6,621 bases of DNA. It comes from Deltaproteobacteria bacterium (GTDB lineage: Bacteria > Desulfobacterota > DSM-4660 > Desulfatiglandales > HGW-15). Positions 1 through 5,333 of the stretch are shown one piece after another. Each line of letters opens with the position of its first letter. Position 1 is the first letter of the stretch. The notes under the pieces were generated by a model that saw only the letters and a list, made by a program, of their open reading frames with translations, did no database searches and was not told where the DNA came from. The position numbers and the translations under genes were made by a program. The stretch is from assembly GCA_016926135.1 (NCBI GenBank), contig JAFGPH010000444.1:1-6621 (forward strand), read 5' to 3'.

Positions 1-262
1 ACCCGGGGTGACGTTTCCGGACGAAGGCGGTCACATGAACGGCGCGAATCGCGTAACTGCTGTACACCCCGATCATGACCAGGTCGCTCTGCTTCAGGAT
101 GTCGTCAAGGGGTTCCAGTTCCGCCTCGGCGTAGATGTGGGGTTCCGAGCGGGCCATGAAAACGCTCTTCACCGAGTGACCGGCCCGTTTCAGCAAAGCC
201 GCAATGAGGCGGCAGCCGTCGGAGGTGAGCGTACTGGATACATTGATCAGAACGATTCTCAT
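1..262 (-). CDS. Cobalamin-binding radical SAM protein, N-terminal fragment
   Basis: This is the first 87 codons of a gene that runs off the left edge. The ATG at 262-260 starts MRIVLINVSS, followed by a Rossmann-like layout: a first strand, a helix (CRLIAALLKRAGHSV), a second strand (KSVFMA), then an acidic stretch and DLVMIGVYSSYAIRAVHVTA. This matches the N-terminal B12-binding domain that precedes the radical SAM barrel in class B radical SAM methyltransferases and related enzymes. In that family the domain holds cobalamin for methyl transfer or related radical chemistry. The CxxxCxxC cluster motif would lie beyond the window, so the radical SAM assignment rests on the N-terminal pattern alone. 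A GGAAGG Shine-Dalgarno-like element lies just upstream of the ATG. The substrate cannot be told. A stand-alone B12-binding protein is the main alternative. Confidence 0.7.
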   Translation of the reverse strand, partial: MRIVLINVSSTLTSDGCRLIAALLKRAGHSVKSVFMARSEPHIYAEAELEPLDDILKQSDLVMIGVYSSYAIRAVHVTAFVRKRHPG

Positions 263-283
263 CTTCTGCCTTCCGGCCCCTTT

Positions 284-308
284 CCCTGCGTGGGGATCTT
301 GCGCAGGG
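284..308 (-). repeat. 7-bp perfect inverted repeat (5'UTR hairpin) before the radical SAM gene
   Basis: CCCTGCG (284-290) and CGCAGGG (302-308) form a perfect 7-bp GC-rich stem with an 11-base loop. In the minus-strand transcript the hairpin ends about 21 bases before the ATG at 262, immediately upstream of the ribosome binding site. A CCCC run in its loop could pair with the GGGG that follows the stem (near 277-280). No U tract follows, so it is not a standard intrinsic terminator. A role in translational control is inference only. Confidence 0.4.
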
Positions 309-351
309 CTTCTCGAATGCTTTCAGGCCTCTTTACCCGCCGCCTTCCGCA

Positions 352-371
352 GGGACGGGTTCCCCGGTCCC
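352..371 (-). repeat. GC-rich hairpin in the 458/262 intergenic gap
   Basis: GGGAC (352-356) pairs with GTCCC (367-371). Inside, a GGG/CCC pairing closes a small loop with a single bulged base. In the minus-strand direction the stem is followed by TGCGGAAGG rather than a U tract. It might help end the upstream PilZ-gene transcript, but it is not a convincing rho-independent terminator. Confidence 0.35.
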
Positions 372-400
372 TTCTACCGGCAACCCTTCCGTGATGTCAA
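371..400 (-). promoter_or_regulatory. Candidate sigma-70 promoter for the radical SAM gene
   Basis: On the minus strand a perfect TTGACA (400-395) is followed after 18 bases by TAGAAG (376-371), a 4-of-6 match to TATAAT. Transcription would start near 364-365, leaving a leader of about 100 bases that contains the 284-308 hairpin. The -10 match is modest. Read-through from the PilZ gene is the alternative. Confidence 0.35.
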
Positions 401-457
401 TCTCATTTCCAGCGATTCAGGGTGGGCGGAGCGGTTGATACGCCGGGCAGGGCCAAT

Positions 458-2566
458 TCAAGGACCGTAGCTGATCCTGAACCTCTTTTGCATGTATTCC
501 AGGTACTCGTTGCCGTACTGCACGTTCAGGATCCAGAGTTGGTATTGCTTTTCGTAGGGGATGCCCATTTTCTGCACATATCCGGCGGGAAAGAACAGGA
601 CCGGAATTCGCTCCGCTTTGTAGTCCCCTGCCAGAATGGAGATGGCTACGGAGAGCACGCTCCAGGGGAGCCCCTCAGGCCGGGTGACGAGGATCGTGAT
701 CCCGTTCAGAAGCTCCGAAAGATTGAAGCCCAGATCAGACTGGTTGACGATGAGGACGGCATGGAGATTGCCCTCATGGAGCAGGGAATAGAGCTTCCAG
801 GAGCGTTTAAAGCCGAGGTTTGCGTAAAGCTTTTTCAGGTTTTCATCACTCGGGTGTTCCCCTGCCTTCCCAAGACCTAGGGCGTCGATGAGCAGCCCTC
901 CCGACTGTTGACTGTAGGATCGGCCGAGTTCCCAGAGGTGCCGGGGTTCGCATTCCTTCAAGGACCATCCGTCGGATAACTGGCTGCGGACCGAGTGTCG
1001 GGTGTGGGGCAGGTAAGGAAAGAGGTCCATGGAGCATCCCCTGGGGCTATCGAGTTCCCTCGAGAACCCGCCGAAGACCCTGTCCGGAAATTTGTTTTCG
1101 GGCCGGAAGTAGCAGATCACATAGTCGATTTTTGCCGAGGGCAGGCGGTACATGTCGTTGAGATAATGCATGATCTGCTTCAGCACCATGAATCCGGTCC
1201 GACGGCTCTCCATGGCGTTTGCCGCATGGTGATGGATCATCCACGTCCGCTCGTAGGCTCGCACCATGGAAATGTGCCCGAAGATCCGCCCGTTTTTTTG
1301 ATACGTGAAATGCCTTGCGATTTCAGGGCCTTCCAAATACAGCTTCTCATAGGTCTTCTTGAACTCCTCCCGATGAGGCTGAATCAGACGATATTTCTTG
1401 GGGTAAAGGAATCCCGTCGTGAAGAAAAACTCCCACAGGGCATCCATGTCTACTTCGCTCGAAATGTATGCGTGGGGGTCAAGCGCGTTGGTCAGGATGT
1501 GGGTGAGTCGACTGTATGCCTCGATATCCATGTCCAGGACTGCAAGGCCGTAGCGAACGCCTTCCCCGGACTCATCTGCGGCGAGATAGATGACCTGCGC
1601 GGAACACTGGATCCGAAAGGTCCCCGCGAAATTTACGGTCATCTCCGGGATGATCATGCCCGGCACAAGAAGCCTTTCCTCCCCATGCTCGTAAACGGAA
1701 AATCCCGACGTGGAGATGTTCTGCACCTCCATCTGCACCTTTTTCCCCAGAAGGGGATGGAGAAACGTGAGCGTGGGGGAAGGCACAAGCTTCAGACGTG
1801 TGTTGCGGATCTGCTTTTTTTTGAATCGTCTCACCACCCCGAAGGCAGGGTTCACCACCACTTCCTGATCCAGGTCTCCGCCTCCGTTCCGCACACACGT
1901 GCACGAACCCGCAAAAATCATTTTCCCGTCGTGACGGAGTCGAATGGTGAAGGGCTCGCCCGCATTGAACCAGCGGAACGAGCAAGACGGATCGGATCTC
2001 AATTGCAGCCTGAAAGCCACGGGACTGAAATCCATCAGGCGGCCCGTGGCCAGAAAACCGCTCTGGCTCAGGTCCGCATCCACATCCCGGCACAGATACC
2101 TTCGGGCCACTCTGCGTCCCACGGCATAACCGGTTTCGGGGAGCCTGATCCTCACCCCGTTGTCGTGGATCTCCTCAGCCTCCCCCGGCACCAGGATCAT
2201 GGACCGTCCGTCATCGATGACCAGATAGAGAAACTGGTACCTCGCAAGAGACAAATCCGTTCTCTGCCCGGGTTCCCAAGAACAGCAAAGGTTCGGGCCG
2301 AAACACGGCTCGGGACGCGCCATCATCAGAACGCCTTCTTCGAATCGGGGATCTTTGAGCAGAAAAAGCACGTTTCCATTTATAAAATGTATGTGATTCA
2401 ATATATTTGTAAGATCTTTCTGATTTACTTTTTGAGCTTTTTCGAGAGCGCGCGTAAGCTCATGATGTTGAAAGAGCCAGGGAGGGAGCCACCTCTCTCT
2501 GTCGGGCAGTTGTTTAAAAGAATCCAATCTTTGTTCGTAAACGTGAGCCGACTCGGTTGTGTCCAT
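458..2566 (-). CDS. PilZ-domain protein with C-terminal tandem GNAT/FemX-like acyltransferase region
   Basis: A 702 aa cytoplasmic-looking protein with no signal peptide or clear membrane helix. Residues 1-145 are an unassigned N-terminal region. Residues about 146-240 look like a degenerate PilZ domain: an RxxxR motif in RRVARR (151-156) and DFSPVA (179-184), where the canonical final Gly is Ala. Residues about 245-355 form a clearer PilZ domain with NISTSG (283-288), the classic (D/N)xSxxG cyclic-di-GMP motif, although its Arg motif is blurred (KKKQIRNTR, 249-257). Residues about 370-525 read like a GNAT fold: a strand pair (NGRIFGHISMV), then RRTGFM (455-460) resembling the acetyl-CoA loop RxxGx(G/A), a helix, and YFRPEN. 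Residues about 540-702 read like a second GNAT half. This tandem layout recalls FemX or mycothiol synthase-type transferases. The start is supported by GGGGGAG about 7 bases before the ATG. The inferred role is c-di-GMP-responsive transfer of an acyl or aminoacyl group; the substrate is unknown. The PilZ call is fairly firm, the transferase call moderate. Confidence 0.72.
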   Translation of the reverse strand: MDTTESAHVYEQRLDSFKQLPDRERWLPPWLFQHHELTRALEKAQKVNQKDLTNILNHIHFINGNVLFLLKDPRFEEGVLMMARPEPCFGPNLCCSWEPGQRTDLSLARYQFLYLVIDDGRSMILVPGEAEEIHDNGVRIRLPETGYAVGRRVARRYLCRDVDADLSQSGFLATGRLMDFSPVAFRLQLRSDPSCSFRWFNAGEPFTIRLRHDGKMIFAGSCTCVRNGGGDLDQEVVVNPAFGVVRRFKKKQIRNTRLKLVPSPTLTFLHPLLGKKVQMEVQNISTSGFSVYEHGEERLLVPGMIIPEMTVNFAGTFRIQCSAQVIYLAADESGEGVRYGLAVLDMDIEAYSRLTHILTNALDPHAYISSEVDMDALWEFFFTTGFLYPKKYRLIQPHREEFKKTYEKLYLEGPEIARHFTYQKNGRIFGHISMVRAYERTWMIHHHAANAMESRRTGFMVLKQIMHYLNDMYRLPSAKIDYVICYFRPENKFPDRVFGGFSRELDSPRGCSMDLFPYLPHTRHSVRSQLSDGWSLKECEPRHLWELGRSYSQQSGGLLIDALGLGKAGEHPSDENLKKLYANLGFKRSWKLYSLLHEGNLHAVLIVNQSDLGFNLSELLNGITILVTRPEGLPWSVLSVAISILAGDYKAERIPVLFFPAGYVQKMGIPYEKQYQLWILNVQYGNEYLEYMQKRFRISYGP

Positions 2567-2634
2567 CTTTCTCTCCCCCGGAAAACAGTCTTGAGTTTTA
2601 GGATGAAGCCTCTTGCCGCTCCCTGTTTACAGAA

Positions 2635-2650
2635 AACAAGATCCATGCCA
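2635..2650 (-). promoter_or_regulatory. Candidate sigma-54 (-24/-12) promoter for the PilZ gene
   Basis: The minus strand reads TGGCATGGATCTTGTT, compared with the consensus TGGCACGNNNNTTGCW. The -24 GG and overall spacing fit, but C is replaced by T at two positions, including the C of the -12 GC. Transcription would start near 2624, giving a leader of about 58 bases. A weaker sigma-70 alternative overlaps it: TTGGCA, 16 bases, TAAACA. An RpoN site would suit a motility or surface-related gene, but the -12 mismatch keeps confidence low. Confidence 0.3.
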
Positions 2651-2745
2651 AGCGGCCGGTCCATGAAATCATTTCCCAATCTTCAAGTTCCGCTTTAATC
2701 CCTGACATCTTACGCAGAATCACCTCGGCCGAAATCCCGTTTCTT

Positions 2746-2785
2746 TGCACATAAAAAAGGGCAAAAACGCAAATGCTTATGTGCA
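2746..2785. repeat. 9-bp perfect inverted repeat downstream of the MerR-like gene
   Basis: TGCACATAA (2746-2754) and TTATGTGCA (2777-2785) are perfect complements separated by 22 bases. The site lies 24 bases beyond the stop codon of the 276 aa gene and upstream of the PilZ gene. The spacer carries T runs on the minus strand (TTTTTT and TTTTT), but none follows the stem, so it does not look like a normal terminator. It could be an operator with two half-sites about three helical turns apart (31 bases between arm starts), or a processing hairpin. Confidence 0.4.
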
Positions 2786-2799
2786 TTGGTTCAAACCAA
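2786..2799. repeat. Short palindrome TTGGTT-CA-AACCAA
   Basis: Two perfect 6-bp arms flank a 2-base centre, directly adjoining the 9-bp inverted repeat at 2746-2785. It is too tight at the centre for a stable RNA hairpin, so a protein-binding site is likelier than a terminator. Chance occurrence is possible. Confidence 0.25.
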
Positions 2800-2808
2800 G
2801 CTTTGGGA

Positions 2809-3639
2809 CTATTTCAATTCAAGCGGCACATACACGAACAAAACACCTTCCCTGAAAAACACGCTTGTCACCTTGAAGGATTCACTCACCCCATCCCCCG
2901 TGAGCAGGCTCACATAGCTCTTCTTGAGCGTCTGGTTTCCGACTGCTGAAACCTGGTCATAAACATCTTCCAGCACACTGATTTCACTCTGGGAAATCCC
3001 CCTGTACATCCCCGCTATCCACGTTTTACTGAGTTTCACGACCTTTGCATAGGCCATGTGCAGCATGAGAAGGCTCCTCCAATTCGCCACATAGCTGTGG
3101 AACTCCCAATTGAAGAGAAGTTTGAAGATGCTCTGAGGCGCCGCCAGATCCTCCTGCTTGAGGGTTCCCTTGAAGAGTCTCTGTTCACCCTCTCGATTGA
3201 TCCAGATGAGTTCGAATTCGTAGTTGAGCATGTAGGAAGGAAAAGAGATCTCGTCCACGGTCAACCGCAACCGGCCGCCGTGAGGAAGAGGAGACCTTGC
3301 CCCCTCCCGGGGAACCGCCCGCATCTCCGGCCCGACTGCAAACGATGTGTCTTCGGGGAGAGCGCCTTTTTTTTCCTGTAAAAGGGTGGCGGTGATGAAA
3401 TCCATGCTCTTTCCCTCCCTTTTCATCCGCTGAACCCATTCGATGCGATCCAGGCTGGACTGAGGGAAAAAGCCTATTTTTTTGGTCGAGGTCGAGTCCT
3501 CCTGTGGTTTTCGGACAACAGGCTTGGGCAGAATGCCGGCTTTGATGTAGTTGTTAAGGGTGGCCCTGGAGATACCGCTTCGACGCAGTATCTCCTTGCT
3601 GCTTATGAGATCATCCCGGGCGGGCGATTCAGGGTCCAT
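2809..3639 (-). CDS. MerR-like transcriptional regulator with a putative sensory C-terminal domain
   Basis: A 276 aa protein. Residues 12-35 (ISSKEILRRSGISRATLNNY and following) form a MerR-type helix-turn-helix. Residues 36-66 give the wing (GILPKPVVR, then KIGFFPQSSLDRI), and residues 67-88 a helix (VQRMKREGKSMDFITATL) typical of the end of a MerR DNA-binding domain. A Pro/Gly-rich linker (about 92-122) follows. Residues about 124-276 form an unassigned domain in which FPSYMLNYEFELIWINREGE resembles the first strand of PAS or MmyB-like ligand-binding domains, ending in a beta-rich stretch (FKVTSVFFREGVLFVYVPLE). There are no metal-binding Cys clusters, so it is not a classic metal-sensing MerR. 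The ATG at 3639 is the only ATG/GTG/TTG between the upstream in-frame stop and the HTH, yet no Shine-Dalgarno precedes it. The upstream array of symmetrical sites suggests autoregulation. The sensed signal is unknown. Confidence 0.7.
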   Translation of the reverse strand: MDPESPARDDLISSKEILRRSGISRATLNNYIKAGILPKPVVRKPQEDSTSTKKIGFFPQSSLDRIEWVQRMKREGKSMDFITATLLQEKKGALPEDTSFAVGPEMRAVPREGARSPLPHGGRLRLTVDEISFPSYMLNYEFELIWINREGEQRLFKGTLKQEDLAAPQSIFKLLFNWEFHSYVANWRSLLMLHMAYAKVVKLSKTWIAGMYRGISQSEISVLEDVYDQVSAVGNQTLKKSYVSLLTGDGVSESFKVTSVFFREGVLFVYVPLELK

Positions 3640-3725
3640 GGTACCGGGGGAAATTCTTCGATATTTAAACTGTTTACATCACATTGTTCTGGACACTTTA
3701 GACAGGATGGCCGAAAATGTTTTTC

Positions 3726-3754
3726 ACTGTAAAAGCAGCATAATGAAATGTCAA
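3726..3754 (-). promoter_or_regulatory. Sigma-70-like promoter of the MerR-like gene
   Basis: On the minus strand a perfect -35 TTGACA (3754-3749) is followed after an ideal 17-base spacer by TACAGT (3731-3726), a 4-of-6 match to TATAAT. Transcription would start near 3719, about 80 bases before the ATG. It sits in the most AT-rich part of the window, just downstream of the half-site array at 3766-3811. Confidence 0.6.
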
Positions 3755-3765
3755 CAGAAATGTTG

Positions 3766-3811
3766 TACTGTATAATTGAATTATACTGTTCACCACAATT
3801 TTTATACAGTA
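3766..3811. promoter_or_regulatory. Half-site array (TACTGTATAA type), probable operator
   Basis: Three related decamers are visible: TACTGTATAA (3766-3775), TTATACTGTT (3781-3790) and TTATACAGTA (3802-3811). The first and third are exact reverse complements. The first two form a near-perfect palindrome: GTATAATT (3770-3777) and AATTATAC (3779-3786) about a single central base. The third sits within its own palindrome TATAC-A-GTATA (3803-3813). Two further ACTGT copies lie at 3669 and 3726, the latter inside the -10 element. The array lies upstream of the -35, where an activator or an autoregulator would bind. The adjacent MerR-like protein is the natural candidate, by inference. Confidence 0.55.
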
Positions 3812-3820
3812 TAGAATTTC

Positions 3821-3985
3821 CTGCCGAAGTGGCGGAGCACGCTCATTGAGAGGCTTCCGGAAGGGGGCTGTTCATCAGGGGGTGCGAGGCGGGTCGCACG
3901 TTCAGGGAGCCGCATCCATTCGGCTTGGCGGGGATTCCCTACCGGGTGGAGTTTTCCAGGTTCAGGCTGAAAAGGATTGAGGGAC
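3821..3985. other. Non-coding gap after the methyltransferase cluster
   Basis: No convincing gene is visible here. The stretch contains a perfect 6-bp hairpin, GTGCGA (3882-3887) and TCGCAC (3894-3899) with a 6-base loop. It also holds the palindrome CTTCCGGAAG (3854-3863), a 5-bp AGCCG/CGGCT stem, and a 6-bp GGCTGA/TCAGCC repeat (3965-3970, 3986-3991) that overlaps the stop codon of the upstream gene. None is followed by a U tract on the minus strand, so the 3' end of the cluster transcript is not explained by an intrinsic terminator. Confidence 0.5.
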
Positions 3986-4519
3986 TCAGCCGTGCGCCCG
4001 GGAGGAGAAGGATTTCAGGTCGCTCTTTCGGATCTGCAGTCGCACCCGGCCACGGATCGAGAGTCCGAGACCCAGCGCATGACCCTGCAGGGTGAGGATC
4101 ACATAACCGTCTTCAGGAACAGGGTCCGGAAGCAGCTCTTTCCCATCCAGCATACTCTGCAACTGTCCCCTGCCCAGGTGAATGACCCCCTTTGTCGCCA
4201 AAGCGCCAAAGACCTGGATCATCCGTGTAGTGGGTTTGGTGTATTCCCCCACCCGCTGGAAACTTTTCATCCCGCAGGCAAACACCTTGTAGAAAGGCAT
4301 GGAATCCAGGTGAGGGGATCTTTTCAAAAGCCACCAGCTTCGGCTTTTCTCCAGCATCAGGTAATCGTCGAAGGCCGTTGCCGGGATGCCGAATCGATCC
4401 TCCAGGTACGAAAGGATCCTTTGCCGATCCTCATCTTTTGCCGACCCTGGCCATGAAGAATCCGACCGAATCGACCCTGTGCGGGTAGAACCGCATTGCC
4501 CTTTGAACGCCTCTGTCAT
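3986..4519 (-). CDS. RsmF-like C-terminal RNA-binding domain, separated from its methyltransferase by a frameshift
   Basis: From about 4439 downward this frame encodes the domain that normally follows the catalytic domain in RsmB/RsmF/NOP2-family enzymes. It shows RQRILSYLEDRFGIPATAF, then WWLLKRSPHL, KPTTRMIQVFG, and a PUA-like closing GYVILTLQGHALGLGLSIRG. The catalytic frame ends at 4431 and this frame is +1 to it; joining them at the AAAA run 4436-4439 gives one protein of about 448 residues, normal for the family. If translated separately, the only useful start is the ATG at 4519, preceded by a GGGAGGGAAAGG ribosome-binding-like stretch. That start gives 177 aa and overlaps the methyltransferase gene by 89 bases, and its first 27 or so residues are an out-of-frame reading of that gene with no family look. 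The domain presumably helps position rRNA or tRNA. The homology is clear; whether it is an independent CDS is uncertain. Confidence 0.6.
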   Translation of the reverse strand: MTEAFKGQCGSTRTGSIRSDSSWPGSAKDEDRQRILSYLEDRFGIPATAFDDYLMLEKSRSWWLLKRSPHLDSMPFYKVFACGMKSFQRVGEYTKPTTRMIQVFGALATKGVIHLGRGQLQSMLDGKELLPDPVPEDGYVILTLQGHALGLGLSIRGRVRLQIRKSDLKSFSSRAHG

Positions 4520-5333
4520 AGACCTTTCCCTCCCACGCTGCCAGGCCGGGCTCGGAACGAAGCCCGAAATCAAAGGGAAGCACCTCCGCATCCCTCCGGG
4601 ACAAAAGGAAATCGACAACCGCTTCGTTCTCATCCGGGTTGTACGTGCAGGTCGCGTAAACCATCACTGCGTGCTCCTTCAGCAGATCGAAGGCCCGCAG
4701 GATGGCCCTTTTCTGAAGCGCATAGAGCCGGGACCGCGCCTTCTTCTCTTCGTAGCGGGAAGAGCCCTTGCTCCAACGGAATCTCCCCTCCCCCGAGCAG
4801 GGCACATCCGCCAGGATGAAATCGAACCGCTGCCGGAGCGGGAACTCCTGGGCCGGGTACGCGGTGATGACCGTGTTCAGCACCCCCAGTCTTCCCAGAG
4901 TGTGAGACAGCGGAATGTGTCGCCGGATGTAGAGCTCGTTGGCCACGATCAGTCCCGTGTTATGCATCAACCGGGCGAGGTGGGACGTCTTTCCGCCCGG
5001 CGAAGCGCAGAGGTCCAGCACCAGAGAGCCCGGTTTCACCCCCAGGAGGAGGGAAGCCAGGCAGGAGGTGAGGGCCTGGGGGTGATAGTATCCCAGGGAG
5101 TACTCCATCAGGTTTCCCGGGGAGTCCAGGGAAGGCGCCAGCAGCAGGTCTTCATCCGAGCGCAGGCTTCTCTTCAGTTCGATGCCTTTTTCTTTGAGAA
5201 TCCGGATGAGGTCGGAGGGCGGGATCTTGATCCGGTTCACCCGAAGATGCGTGGGAAGGGGTGCATGCAGGCTTTCCAGGAAAGAGGGGAAATCGGGAAT
5301 GATTTCGCGATAGATGTCGAACAGAGGCCCCAT
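4431..5333 (-). CDS. RsmB/RsmF (NOL1/NOP2/Sun) family RNA cytosine-C5 methyltransferase, catalytic part
   Basis: A 300 aa S-adenosylmethionine-dependent RNA m5C methyltransferase. Residues 26-33 (LPTHLRVN) are the family's N-terminal RNA-contacting motif. LVLDLCASPGGKT (104-116) is the SAM-binding motif I. ADVPCSGEG (175-183) carries the motif IV Cys179 used for product release. TCTYNPDENE (228-237) carries the motif VI nucleophile Cys229. The chain continues to FYPHRVDSVGFFMARVGKR, where family members normally run on into a C-terminal RNA-binding domain; here a TGA intervenes and that domain lies in the +1 frame (3986-4439). All catalytic residues are intact, so the protein could still be active. 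The start ATG directly abuts the acyl-CoA dehydrogenase stop (TGAATG), implying translational coupling. Whether it targets 16S rRNA (RsmF- or RsmB-like) or tRNA cannot be decided here. Confidence 0.9.
   Translation of the reverse strand: MGPLFDIYREIIPDFPSFLESLHAPLPTHLRVNRIKIPPSDLIRILKEKGIELKRSLRSDEDLLLAPSLDSPGNLMEYSLGYYHPQALTSCLASLLLGVKPGSLVLDLCASPGGKTSHLARLMHNTGLIVANELYIRRHIPLSHTLGRLGVLNTVITAYPAQEFPLRQRFDFILADVPCSGEGRFRWSKGSSRYEEKKARSRLYALQKRAILRAFDLLKEHAVMVYATCTYNPDENEAVVDFLLSRRDAEVLPFDFGLRSEPGLAAWEGKVYDRGVQRAMRFYPHRVDSVGFFMARVGKR

Noticed and set aside
263..457. Cobalamin riboswitch in the leader of the B12-binding protein gene
   Set aside because: The gap is short and I cannot find a B12-box-like core; only simple hairpins are visible.
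2425..2679. 84-codon minus-strand open frame overlapping the PilZ gene start
   Set aside because: It overlaps about 140 bases of the better-supported PilZ gene in another frame, and the product has no recognisable features.
995..2698. 567-codon open frame on the plus strand opposite the PilZ gene
   Set aside because: It lies wholly antisense to a gene with a clear PilZ motif and a good ribosome binding site. The translated product is rich in His, Arg and Pro with no family pattern, as expected from a shadow frame in GC-rich DNA.
2598..2786. 62-codon open frame between the MerR-like and PilZ genes
   Set aside because: Its ATG lies within the inverted repeats and has no ribosome binding site. 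An internal ATG at 2711 gives only 37 residues with no recognisable pattern.
3882..3899. GTGCGA/TCGCAC hairpin as an intrinsic terminator of the cluster
   Set aside because: The stem is only 6 bp and is followed by CCCCCTGATG on the minus strand instead of a U tract.
4361..4435. ATGA overlap start at the methyltransferase stop codon
   Set aside because: The ATG overlapping TGA opens the third frame, which closes after about 24 codons and does not reach the RNA-binding domain.
4520..4633. Upstream extension of the RNA-binding-domain frame to an ATG at 4633
   Set aside because: This part is an out-of-frame reading of the methyltransferase catalytic domain. The conserved protein only begins near 4439.
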